Assembly: GCF_007845675.1 (NCBI RefSeq)
Contig: NZ_VOBR01000011.1
Span: forward strand, 86,682-150,681
DNA: 64,000 nucleotides
Source of the DNA: Lentzea tibetensis
GTDB lineage: Bacteria; Actinomycetota; Actinomycetes; Mycobacteriales; Pseudonocardiaceae
Reading direction: 5' to 3'
The number at the start of each line of letters is the position of its first letter. Position 1 is the stretch's first letter. The notes beneath the pieces were generated by a model. The model was not told the origin of the DNA, searched no databases, and worked only from the letters and a program-made list of their open reading frames with translations. Shown here piece after piece: positions 48,187 through 55,568 of the stretch. The position numbers and the translations under genes are program-made.

Positions 48187-50057
48187 GTGGTGCGTCCTCT
48201 CGTGATCAACTCTTCCGTCCTCCGGAAGCCTGTGGGTGGCGGCTGGTAGCCCTCCGCCTGCATCGAGAACAGCTGCGCGTACAGCCCGTTCCCGATGAGC
48301 AACTGGTCATGGGTGCCTTGTTCGGCAACGGATCCGTCGTCCAGCACGACGACGTGGTCGGCATCGCGGATCGTGCCGAGCCGGTGGGAGATCAGCAGGC
48401 TCGTGCGACCGGCGCGGTGGGTGCGCAGGCTGGCGTGGATCTCGTGCTCGGCCCGCGCGTCGAGGCCCGAGCTCGGCTCGTCCAGCACCAGCAGGTCGCG
48501 CTCGCCGCGCAACAGTGCTCGTGCCAGCGCCAGCCGTTGCCACTGGCCGCCGGAGAGCACGATGCCGGTGTCCGGGTTGTCCTTGTCCGACTCGGAGAAG
48601 AAGATGCGGCTCAGCAGCGTGTCGTAGCCGCGCGGCAGCTTCTCCAGCACGGGTGCGATCCCGGCGAGCCGTGCCGCGTGCTCGACCCGGTCGCGATCGT
48701 CCATCGCGGACAGGTCGCCGAGCCCGATGTTCTCCGCCGCGGTGAAGTCGTAGCGCACGAAGTCCTGGAACAGCACGCCCATCCTGGCGCGCAGGTCGGC
48801 GACCGGGATGTCCCTGATGTCGACGCCGTCCCACGTGATCGAGCCGCGGACCGGGTCGTAGAACCGGCACAGCAGCTTCACCAGCGTGCTCTTGCCCGCG
48901 CCGTTCAGCCCGACCAGCGCGGTGGACCTTCCGTGCTCGACGCGCATGGTCACGCCGCGCAGCACCCACGGGTGGTCGTCGCTGTAGCGGAACCACACGT
49001 CGCGCAGCTCGATCCCCCTGCGCAACGGCGTGATCGCGACCGGCCGTTCGACGGGCGGCAGATCGGGCTCGAGTCCGCGGATCTCCTCCAGGTACCCGAA
49101 CATCAGGAGCGCCTCGTGCGCCTGCGTGACGCTGCTGACGAGCCCGACGACCGCGCCCTGCGCGCCCGCCAGCGCCGCGACGAACGCGGTGACGTCGCCG
49201 ATGGTGATCGCGCCCGAGCTCGCCTGCCACGCCGCCCACACGAGTCCGAGGCCGGAGACCACGGCCCCGATCAGCGACAGCGTCGACTGCGTGTTCAGCA
49301 CCTTGCGGTCGATCTGCCGCTCGCCGCGTTGCACGACGGCCAGCTCGCCGAGCAGCCGCTCCTTCAGGAACGAGCCGAGCCCGAAGAGCCGGATCTCCTT
49401 GGCCGCCTGCGCGTCGGAGATCAGCGAACCGTAGAAGAACTGCTTGCGGCCCGCCGGGCTCAGCCCCGCCCGGATGCGCACCCGTTGCCGGGTCAGGGAG
49501 AGCTGGGCCAGCAGCGTCGGCACCGCGGCCACCAGCACGACGAGGACCATCACCGGGCTGATCAGGTACAGCGTCGCGGTGAGGCTGACCAGCACGACCA
49601 CGTCCCGCGCCAGGCCGAACACGCCGGTGGTGACCGGTGCGAGTGAACGTCCGTTGGCCTGCGCGGCCATGCGGAGCCGGTCGAGGAACGCCGGGTTCTC
49701 GAACCTGGCCAGCCCGTCGAAGCCGTTCACCGCGGTGTACAGCTGGTCCTGCAGCAGCAAGTCCACCCGCCTGCCCAGCTCGGCCTGCAGGAACGCGCTG
49801 AGCTGCGGCACGACACCGGCGAACAGTCCCGCCCCGGCGAGCCCGGCGCCCAGCACCAGCACCGTCGCGCCCGGCTGGCCGGTCGCCAGCGCGTCGACCA
49901 GCAGCTTGGTCAGCCACGCCGCGGTCGCCGGGATCAGTCCGCTGAGGACGGTGAGCACCGCGTAGACGCTCGCCAGCGTTCTCGCCGACCGCCAGCACAG
50001 CAGCCACACGACGAGCGCGTGCCGCCACCGCAGCTCGGGCAGCTGGGTTCCGCTCAC
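48183..50057 (-). CDS. ABC exporter, fused transmembrane and ATPase domains
   Basis: The 624-residue half-transporter has an N-terminal six-helix membrane domain (about 1-330) and a C-terminal ATPase with Walker A GLNGAGKST, signature LSGGQWQRLALARALL, Walker B DLLVLDEPSSGLD and H-loop LLISHRLGTI. It lacks the C39 peptidase domain of classical bacteriocin exporters, so any leader removal needs another protease. GTG start overlaps the thioredoxin-like gene stop (GTGA), and its stop overlaps peptide B's ATG. It should work as a homodimer exporting the cysteine-rich peptides. Confidence 0.9.
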   Translation of the reverse strand: MSGTQLPELRWRHALVVWLLCWRSARTLASVYAVLTVLSGLIPATAAWLTKLLVDALATGQPGATVLVLGAGLAGAGLFAGVVPQLSAFLQAELGRRVDLLLQDQLYTAVNGFDGLARFENPAFLDRLRMAAQANGRSLAPVTTGVFGLARDVVVLVSLTATLYLISPVMVLVVLVAAVPTLLAQLSLTRQRVRIRAGLSPAGRKQFFYGSLISDAQAAKEIRLFGLGSFLKERLLGELAVVQRGERQIDRKVLNTQSTLSLIGAVVSGLGLVWAAWQASSGAITIGDVTAFVAALAGAQGAVVGLVSSVTQAHEALLMFGYLEEIRGLEPDLPPVERPVAITPLRRGIELRDVWFRYSDDHPWVLRGVTMRVEHGRSTALVGLNGAGKSTLVKLLCRFYDPVRGSITWDGVDIRDIPVADLRARMGVLFQDFVRYDFTAAENIGLGDLSAMDDRDRVEHAARLAGIAPVLEKLPRGYDTLLSRIFFSESDKDNPDTGIVLSGGQWQRLALARALLRGERDLLVLDEPSSGLDARAEHEIHASLRTHRAGRTSLLISHRLGTIRDADHVVVLDDGSVAEQGTHDQLLIGNGLYAQLFSMQAEGYQPPPTGFRRTEELITRGRTT

Positions 50058-50584
50058 GCGCGGCTGAGCTGCAGGTCGTGCAGCGAGATCGTCGCGCGCT
50101 CGACCGTGCCCGTCTCGTCGATCGCCAGGAACGTGGGGAAGGACTTGACGCCCAGCAGGTTCTCGAGCCCGCTCATGGCCTCGCCGACGACCACGGCCGT
50201 CGACCCGGACAGCAGCCTGGTCAGCTCGTCGGCCTGCGGCCCGTCACCGCTGACGAACGCGTAGGCAGGCACGTCCATGTTCGCGAACTCGGGCGCGTGC
50301 TCGTGGCACGGCTTGCAGCCCGGCGCGAAGAACCCGACGAGCACGCGCCGCCCGGCCAGGTCGTCCCTGGTGATCGTCCGGCCGTCCACCGTGGACGCGG
50401 TGAACTCGGGAATCTGCTGCCCGTTCAGCTCGTTGTCCCGTTCGAACATCGACTGCGCCGCGCTCGGCACGGCGGCGAGCTTCGCGCCGTACTCCCGCAG
50501 CCTGCGCAGCACCGCGAACAGCAACAGGATGTTCACCAGGCTCAGCACGACGGCCAGCACGACCCCGGCAACCATGATCCCCAC
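50054..50584 (-). CDS. Membrane-anchored TlpA/MauD-like thioredoxin
   Basis: The 176-residue protein has an N-terminal transmembrane anchor (VAGVVLAVVLSLVNILLLF) and an extracytoplasmic thioredoxin-like domain of the AhpC-TSA/TlpA type. The active site is CKPC (Cys90, Cys93) in GFFAPGCKPCHEHAPEF, the cis-Pro loop is KSFPTFLAIDETG, and NGQQIPEFTASTVDGRTI is the usual opening. MauD of methylamine utilisation has the same form. It should make or shuffle disulfides in exported substrates, here most likely the 8-Cys peptides. I take GTG 50584; ATG 50575 is an alternative. First gene of the operon. Confidence 0.85.
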   Translation of the reverse strand: MGIMVAGVVLAVVLSLVNILLLFAVLRRLREYGAKLAAVPSAAQSMFERDNELNGQQIPEFTASTVDGRTITRDDLAGRRVLVGFFAPGCKPCHEHAPEFANMDVPAYAFVSGDGPQADELTRLLSGSTAVVVGEAMSGLENLLGVKSFPTFLAIDETGTVERATISLHDLQLSRA

Positions 50585-50660
50585 GTCTCGCCCCTCTCTC
50601 CGATGACGACGAGAAGTTAGGAACGACCGCCGACGCGGCGCTGTCATCTCGCTACCGCCG

Positions 50661-50676
50661 CGCGACAGCGGTCGCG
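50661..50676. promoter_or_regulatory. 16-bp inverted repeat in the signal-peptidase/thioredoxin divergent region
   Basis: CGCGAC-AGCG-GTCGCG has 6-bp arms and lies between the peptide operon and the S26 peptidase gene, just before TACTGT (50679-50684), a possible -10 for the peptidase gene. It could be an operator that coordinates the two transcription units. Confidence 0.4.
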
Positions 50677-50704
50677 TCTACTGTGGGGCGCACGGAGGTG
50701 AGGG

Positions 50705-51139
50705 ATGGTCGTGGCGGTGGTCGTCGCGGTCGCGTGCGGCGCGGCGCTGTGGTGGTTGCGGCGCACGTGGGTCGCGGTGAGCGTGGACGGGGACAGCATG
50801 GAGCCGACGTACCGGCACGGTGACCGCGTGCTCGTCCGCCGGTGCGGGCCGGCCGGGCTCGCGCTCGGCGCGATCGTCGTCGTGGAGCAGCCGGCGGCCG
50901 GTGGTGACGTTCCCGCGCACCTGGTGCGGTTGAACATCAAGCGGCTCGCGGCGTTGCCCGGTGATCCGGTGCCCGCGAGTGTGCGCCCGGTGGTCGATGT
51001 GGAGGTCGTGCCGGCCGGAGCGCTCGTGGTGTTGGGCGACAACCCGCGCGGTTGCGATTCGAGGTCGTTGGGGTTTTACCGGTCGGACAGGGTGATGGGT
51101 GTGGTCGTGCGGCGGGTCAGCGCAGCCAGCCGCGGCTGA
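50705..51139 (+). CDS. S26-family signal peptidase
   Basis: The 144-residue protein has one N-terminal membrane helix (VVAVVVAVACGAALWWL) and a small type I signal-peptidase domain: the catalytic serine is Ser31 in VDGDSMEPTYRHGDRVLV, the general-base lysine is Lys79 in NIKRLAALPGDPVP, and VVLGDNPRGCDSRSLGFY is the conserved box E. It is shorter than housekeeping LepB, as in the nickel-SOD/TraF-like group of specialised peptidases. It starts with ATG after GAGGTGAGG and is divergent from the 8-Cys peptide operon, so it may cleave the leaders. The end overlaps the convergent response regulator by 23 bp. Confidence 0.85.
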   Translation: MVVAVVVAVACGAALWWLRRTWVAVSVDGDSMEPTYRHGDRVLVRRCGPAGLALGAIVVVEQPAAGGDVPAHLVRLNIKRLAALPGDPVPASVRPVVDVEVVPAGALVVLGDNPRGCDSRSLGFYRSDRVMGVVVRRVSAASRG

Positions 51140-51728
51140 GCGCCACGGTGACCGCCGCCGTGCGGTCGCTGACGTCGAGCTTGCTGAACACGTGCAGCAG
51201 GTGGCTCTTCACGGTCGCCTCGCTGACCCGCAGCTCCACGCTGATCGCCGCGTTGGACAGTCCACGCGCGACGAGCCCGAGCACCTCGACCTCGCGCGCG
51301 CTGAGCGTCGGCCGTTGCACCGCGCTGACCAGGCGGGTGGCCACCGGCGGCGCGAGCACCGTCTGCCCCCGTGCCGCCGCCCGGACGGCCTCGATGAGGT
51401 CGGTGCTCGGCGCGTCCTTCAGCAGGTAGGCGGTCGCACCCGCCTCGATGGCGCGGATGATGTCGCCGTCGGTGTCGAAGGTCGTCAGCACGACGACCCG
51501 GCTGCTGGTCTCCGCGACGACCCGCGCGGTCGCCGCGGCGCCGTCGAGCTCGGGCATCTTGAGGTCCATCAGCACGACGTCCGGGTGCAGCTCGGACGCC
51601 ATCCGCACCGCCTCGGCGCCGGAGCCGCACTCGCCGACCACCTCCAGGTCCGGCTCGGCCTCCAGCAGCGCCCGCAACCCGGCCCGCACCACCGGGTGGT
51701 CGTCGGCGACGATCACGCGCACCGCCAT
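51117..51728 (-). CDS. NarL/LuxR-family response regulator
   Basis: The 203-residue protein has a receiver domain (VIVADDHPVVRAGLRALLEA, phospho-Asp in DVVLMDLKMPELDG, Lys in AYLLKDAPST) and a LuxR helix-turn-helix (LSAREVEVLGLVARGLSNAA, VSEATVKSHLLHVFSKLDV). Its ATG overlaps the stop of the sensor-kinase gene by one base (TGATG), forming a standard two-component pair. Targets are unknown; the divergent or adjacent peptide/exporter and membrane genes are possible. Confidence 0.9.
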   Translation of the reverse strand: MAVRVIVADDHPVVRAGLRALLEAEPDLEVVGECGSGAEAVRMASELHPDVVLMDLKMPELDGAAATARVVAETSSRVVVLTTFDTDGDIIRAIEAGATAYLLKDAPSTDLIEAVRAAARGQTVLAPPVATRLVSAVQRPTLSAREVEVLGLVARGLSNAAISVELRVSEATVKSHLLHVFSKLDVSDRTAAVTVALSRGWLR

Positions 51729-52903
51729 CACCCACCTGCCGGAAGTCGCACGAGGACGGTGACCCCGTTGCCGGGTGAGGTGTGGATGTCCAGCGACCCG
51801 CCGGCGTGGCGGACGCGGGAGCGCAGGCCGTCCAGCCCGAACCCGCCCGCGAGGCGCGCGGAGGGGGCGAAGCCGCGGCCGTCGTCGGTGACGCTGAGCC
51901 GGACGTCGTCGGGGGAGTAGTCCAGCGACACGGACACGGTGGTCGCCTCGGCGTGTTTGCGCACGTTGGCCAGTGCCTCCTGGGTGACGCGGAGCAGCGC
52001 CACCTCGCAGTCCGGTGCGAGCCTGCGGTGCTCGCCGGTCGTCGTCATGGTCGCCGCGACGTCCAGTTCGCGGCCGATCCTGCTGGTGAGGCGTTCCAGT
52101 GCGGCCGGGAGCGAGGCGCCGTCCAGTTCGGCGGGCGTGAGAGCGGCGACCAGCGAGCGGATCTCGCGGAGGTTCTCGCGGGTCGTCTCCTCGGCGAGCA
52201 CGAGGTGCTGCTCGCACCGGGACATGTCGCCGTGCAACGCCTTCCGCGCCGCCTGGAGCAGGAGCAGCACGCTCGTCGAGCCCTGCGCCAGCGTGTCGTG
52301 CAGGTCCTTGGCCAGCCGTTCCCGTTCGGCGAGCACGCCGGCCTCGTGGCTGACCCGCGCGAGTTCCGCGCGGGTGGTGTCCAGCTCGGCGACCAGCCGG
52401 GCGCGTTCGTGGCTCTGCTCGATGATCCTGGTGATCCACAGGCCGAGCAGGATCGACGGGAACAGGCTGATGACGATGAACGACGCCCAGCCGACCGCGT
52501 CCTCGGTGAAATCGCCCTGCACCAGCACGACCGCGCCGACCGACAGCGACGTCACCGCCGTCGCGGCGACCGCGCGGCGGGTCGGGAGCAGCGACCAGAT
52601 CTGGGGGTACAGCGCGAACAACAGCACCGCCATGACGGGCACCAGCGCGTACATCGTGATCGTCAGTGCGATGGCGGCGGCGACGTAGACCTGGCCTTGC
52701 GGCTCGCGGTTCAACGCCCGTGCGCCGAATCGCGCGTACGACGCGCACAGCACGGCGAGCAGTGCGAGCACGATCGCCCGCCTGCCACCGGACACCTGGC
52801 TGTCCGCGACCACCAGCACGACACCGACCAGCACGAACACGCCGAACGCGAGGTGCCAGCCGATGCGGGTGCGGTCCCAGACGTGAACGGACGTCACCGG
52901 CAC
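51728..52903 (-). CDS. NarL-type sensor histidine kinase
   Basis: The 391-residue protein has about five to six N-terminal membrane helices (to about residue 165), a coiled segment (SHERARLVAELDTTRAELAR), the HisKA_3 phospho-acceptor in RLAKDLHDTLAQGSTSVLLL (His near 200), and an ATPase domain with the N-box VTQEALANVRKHAEAT and G-boxes DDGRGFAPS and GGFGLDGLRSRV. It phosphorylates the response regulator whose gene overlaps its stop. The organisation resembles DesK/LiaS-type sensors of envelope stress. GTG start. Confidence 0.9.
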   Translation of the reverse strand: MPVTSVHVWDRTRIGWHLAFGVFVLVGVVLVVADSQVSGGRRAIVLALLAVLCASYARFGARALNREPQGQVYVAAAIALTITMYALVPVMAVLLFALYPQIWSLLPTRRAVAATAVTSLSVGAVVLVQGDFTEDAVGWASFIVISLFPSILLGLWITRIIEQSHERARLVAELDTTRAELARVSHEAGVLAERERLAKDLHDTLAQGSTSVLLLLQAARKALHGDMSRCEQHLVLAEETTRENLREIRSLVAALTPAELDGASLPAALERLTSRIGRELDVAATMTTTGEHRRLAPDCEVALLRVTQEALANVRKHAEATTVSVSLDYSPDDVRLSVTDDGRGFAPSARLAGGFGLDGLRSRVRHAGGSLDIHTSPGNGVTVLVRLPAGG

Positions 52904-52970
52904 ACTGTGCCTTCAGCGCACCGGGAACGCCAGTGACCACCAGGTGGATTCGGCGATCAGTCGACCGGCT

Positions 52971-52986
52971 GGCCGGAGAACCGGCC
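52971..52986. other. GC-rich hairpin before a small membrane protein gene
   Basis: GGCCGG-AGAA-CCGGCC forms a 6-bp perfect stem with a 4-nt loop, 47 bp before the ATG at 53033. It could terminate transcription coming from the left or be a leader structure. Confidence 0.35.
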
Positions 52987-53032
52987 GGTGCGTCGATGCG
53001 GGCCGGGCGGCCTGATCGGCACGATTCCCGCC

Positions 53033-53215
53033 ATGGACAGAAAGAAGATCAACGCGGTCCTGGTCATCCTCTCGATGGTGTACGGGGCGGTGGTGGGCAC
53101 GCTCGCCGCGGTCGGCTCCAGCGCGATGATCCTGGTGGCGATCATCGGGGGTGCGCTGCTCGGCATCAGCTGGGCCAGCGTCGGGTACCTCGCGGCGCAG
53201 CAGAAGCGGAGCTGA
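53033..53215 (+). CDS. Small two-helix membrane protein
   Basis: The 60-residue product MDRKKINAVLVILSMVYGAV and so on has two transmembrane segments (AVLVILSMVYGAVVGTLAAV and ILVAIIGGALLGISWASVGY) joined by a short Gly/Ser turn, with a basic tail (QQKRS). A positive N-terminus precedes the first helix. I do not recognise a family. It is divergent from the sensor kinase gene and 86 bp upstream of the ion-channel gene, so it might be a subunit or modulator of either; this is only positional. Confidence 0.6.
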   Translation: MDRKKINAVLVILSMVYGAVVGTLAAVGSSAMILVAIIGGALLGISWASVGYLAAQQKRS

Positions 53216-53223
53216 CGCACTTA

Positions 53224-53287
53224 CGGGTGAACAAGGTGGACCTGCTCGTCAACCGATGTTGAGGGCGAGTTCATGTTCGTTCACCCG
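53224..53287 (+). promoter_or_regulatory. Long-range inverted repeat next to the ion-channel ribosome-binding site
   Basis: CGGGTGAAC (53224-53232) pairs with GTTCACCCG (53279-53287) over a 46-nt loop. The right arm ends directly before CAAGGAG, the Shine-Dalgarno of the channel gene at 53302. The paired form could affect ribosome access or act as a DNA operator. Confidence 0.4.
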
Positions 53288-53301
53288 CAAGGAGTTACCA
53301 G

Positions 53302-54072
53302 ATGGTTCTGCGCGACCGCGTCGGCGAGATCGTGGAGAGCGACCGCTTCCAATGGCTGATCATCGGCGTCATCGTGATCAACGCCGTGTCGCTGGGATGC
53401 GAGACCTCGCCGGCACTGGTCAGGGAGTACGGCGACGTCCTGACAGCGCTGGATCACAGCGCGCTCGCGGTCTTCGCCTGCGAGCTGCTCGCCCGGCTCT
53501 ACGCGTTCCGGCTGAGGTTCTTCCGCGACCCGTGGAACTGCTTCGACTTCCTCGTCGTCGCGGTCGCGCTGCTGCCCGCCGCCGGACCGCTGTCGGTGCT
53601 GCGGTCGTTGCGCATCCTGCGCGCGCTGCGGCTGGTGGCGATGGTGCCGAGCATGCGCGGGGTGGTCACGGCGCTGGTCAGGTCGATCCCCGGACTGCTG
53701 TCGCTGAGCGGGTTGCTGGTGCTGCTGCTGTACGTCGGCGCGGTGATCGCGAACAACCTGTTCCGCGACACCGGGGACGCCCGGTTCGGCGACCTCGGCT
53801 CGACCGTGCTGACGCTGTTCCAGATCACCACCGGCGACGGCTGGTCGGACGTCATGCGCGACCTGATGGAACACCAGCCGCTGGCCTGGATCTTCTTCCT
53901 CTGCTACCTGCTCATCGGCACGTTCACCATGCTCAACCTGTTCATCGCGGTCGTGTGCAGCGCGATGCAGTCGGCGGTGCCCGCCACGGCGCGCGAGGTC
54001 GACGAGATCGTGCTGGAGGAGCTGCGGGCGCTGCGCGACGAGGTGCGCGAGCTGCGGACAGTCCATGTCTGA
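53302..54072 (+). CDS. Single-domain voltage-gated cation channel (NaChBac/Cav-like)
   Basis: The 256-residue protein has six transmembrane segments. S1 includes FQWLIIGVIVINAVSLGCET; S4 is the charged SVLRSLRILRALRLVAMVPS with five regularly placed arginines; S5, pore and S6 follow. The selectivity filter region is TLFQITTGDGWSDVMRD: TTGDGWSD at residues 176-183 instead of the TLESW of NaChBac-type sodium channels, with aspartates at two filter positions and GW as in animal Cav channel repeats. The C-terminus is a coiled coil (REVDEIVLEELRALRDEVRE) typical of tetramerisation. ATG after AAGGAG. Its 3' end overlaps the next gene by 8 bp. Confidence 0.9.
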   Translation: MVLRDRVGEIVESDRFQWLIIGVIVINAVSLGCETSPALVREYGDVLTALDHSALAVFACELLARLYAFRLRFFRDPWNCFDFLVVAVALLPAAGPLSVLRSLRILRALRLVAMVPSMRGVVTALVRSIPGLLSLSGLLVLLLYVGAVIANNLFRDTGDARFGDLGSTVLTLFQITTGDGWSDVMRDLMEHQPLAWIFFLCYLLIGTFTMLNLFIAVVCSAMQSAVPATAREVDEIVLEELRALRDEVRELRTVHV

Positions 54073-55093
54073 CGGCCGGATCGGAGTTGTCGCCGCCCGC
54101 ACCGGGCGGCTCGCCGTGCTCGGCGGACCGCTCGAGTTCGCGGCCCGCGAGCACGACGTCCTCTTGCGCGACAGCGGGTCGACCGCCGCCGGTGCTCGCC
54201 GCGCCGCCGAGGAACTGATCCTGCGTGACGGTGTCCCTCTCGTCGTGACGCTCGGCGGAACCGACACGCTCCCCGCCGTGGTCGAGGTCTGCGAGCGGCT
54301 GCGCACTCCGTGCGTGTCGACCGTGCTGCCGTGGCAGGTGTGGCTCGGCTCGCGCAGTCCGGAGTGGACGTTCCACTTCTGCTGGGGTGTCGACGACATC
54401 GCGACGGTGTTCGCGGACATGTGGGAGCTCGTCGCGCCGTCCTGCCGGGTCGGCTGCCTGTGGAACGACGGCCCGCAGGGCGCGGCGTCGCGGCGCTGGT
54501 TCGCGCCGGTCGCGGTGGCGCGCGGGCACCAGCTCGTCGACCGGCCGTACCGCGAGCTGTCCGGACGGTTGCCCTCGTTCGGCGACGTGGACGTGGTGAC
54601 CGGCGCGCCCACCGCGGCGGACCTGGCGGCGTTACCGGGTGCGCCCCGGCTGATCACCTGCTCCCGTTGGCTCACCTACCCGTTCGGCGTCTCGCGGTTC
54701 GGGCTCGACGGCGTCGCGACCATCGTGTCGTGGACGCCCACGCACCGGCACGTGTCCTCTGTGGACGGACAGTCGTGCGCCGAGCTGGCCGGGGCGTACG
54801 AGTCGGCGACCGGGCGGCCGTGGTTGCAGCCGCTCGGGCTCGCGCACGCGCTGTTCGAGGTCGCCACGCGCGCTTTGGCCGTGGGCGAGGACAAAGAGGG
54901 CATCGCCTCGGCATTGCGGACCATGCGGATCGCCACGATCGCCGGTGTGCTCGACTGGACGACCGGCCCGGCGCCGGGTGTGGCGACGGTCGAGCTGGCC
55001 GGCGGGCAGTGGCGGGCGGGAGCGGAGCTCGCCGTGGTCTCCACCCGCCGCACCGCCTCCGTCGCCCGCTCCGGCGAGCTGGTCGTCAGGTGA
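54065..55093 (+). CDS. Periplasmic-binding-protein-fold protein without signal peptide
   Basis: The 342-residue protein resembles Leu/Ile/Val-type solute-binding proteins: it begins RIGVVAARTGRLAVLGGPLE, where secreted relatives read IGxxxxLTGxxAxxG, and continues with VVTLGGTDTLPAVVEVCERL and CVSTVLPWQVWLG. There is no signal peptide or lipobox, so it should be cytoplasmic and act as a sensor rather than in uptake. ATG overlaps the channel gene by 8 bp, implying co-translation. Binding of a small ligand that affects the channel is a testable idea. The 3' end overlaps the convergent gene by 8 bp. Confidence 0.65.
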   Translation: MSDGRIGVVAARTGRLAVLGGPLEFAAREHDVLLRDSGSTAAGARRAAEELILRDGVPLVVTLGGTDTLPAVVEVCERLRTPCVSTVLPWQVWLGSRSPEWTFHFCWGVDDIATVFADMWELVAPSCRVGCLWNDGPQGAASRRWFAPVAVARGHQLVDRPYRELSGRLPSFGDVDVVTGAPTAADLAALPGAPRLITCSRWLTYPFGVSRFGLDGVATIVSWTPTHRHVSSVDGQSCAELAGAYESATGRPWLQPLGLAHALFEVATRALAVGEDKEGIASALRTMRIATIAGVLDWTTGPAPGVATVELAGGQWRAGAELAVVSTRRTASVARSGELVVR

Positions 55094-55541
55094 CGTTCAG
55101 CGTGACCTTGTAGGCCCTGTCGGGGTCGGTGAGCTTGGTGAACTTCCCGTCCCCTCGGGCGTTCGCGTACGCGCCGGTGCCGCCGATCACCGCGACGGGG
55201 CAGTCGTCGAACGCCAGCGCCAGCGGCCGGTAGGTGCGCAGGCTCGACAGGTGCAGCTCGCCGTCGGAGAACCGGTAGGTGCTGGTGCAGTGCGCGACGA
55301 CGGCAGGCGGGAGGTCGACGGTGATCTGCACGATGCCGCAGTGCGAGAAGCCGTCGCCGACCTTCGCGCCGGAGGTGTCCAGCAGCTCACCGCCGCCGAC
55401 GAAACCCACGCCCAGCGCGGGAACCGCGGGCAGTGACAACACGCTGCGCTTCGCGAACAGCTCCAGCGCGGCCGGGCTCGCCGACGCGGTGAGCGGCAGG
55501 CCGGCGGCCAGCAGGGCGATGATCAGCACGAGACGTGACAA
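55086..55541 (-). CDS. Secreted protein with allene-oxide-cyclase-like barrel
   Basis: The 151-residue product has a Sec signal peptide (RLVLIIALLAAGLPLTASAS). The mature part, with GGGELLDTSGAKVGDGFSHC, GELHLSSLRTY and, most tellingly, AVIGGTGAYANARGDGKF, follows the pattern of allene oxide cyclase/dirigent-type beta barrels (GGTGxYxxARG). Actinobacterial members are exported and of unknown function. Three cysteines. The start is TTG, supported by AGGAGGACC at good spacing. Confidence 0.75.
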   Translation of the reverse strand: MSRLVLIIALLAAGLPLTASASPAALELFAKRSVLSLPAVPALGVGFVGGGELLDTSGAKVGDGFSHCGIVQITVDLPPAVVAHCTSTYRFSDGELHLSSLRTYRPLALAFDDCPVAVIGGTGAYANARGDGKFTKLTDPDRAYKVTLNVT

Positions 55542-55568
55542 GGCGGTCCTCCTCGAGTTCGGTCCTGG

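Noticed and set aside
47114-51139. Peptide operon considered as a true methylamine dehydrogenase (mau) locus
   Set aside because: There is no heavy-chain beta-propeller, MauG di-haem protein or amicyanin gene in the window, and the peptides are far shorter than the light chain.
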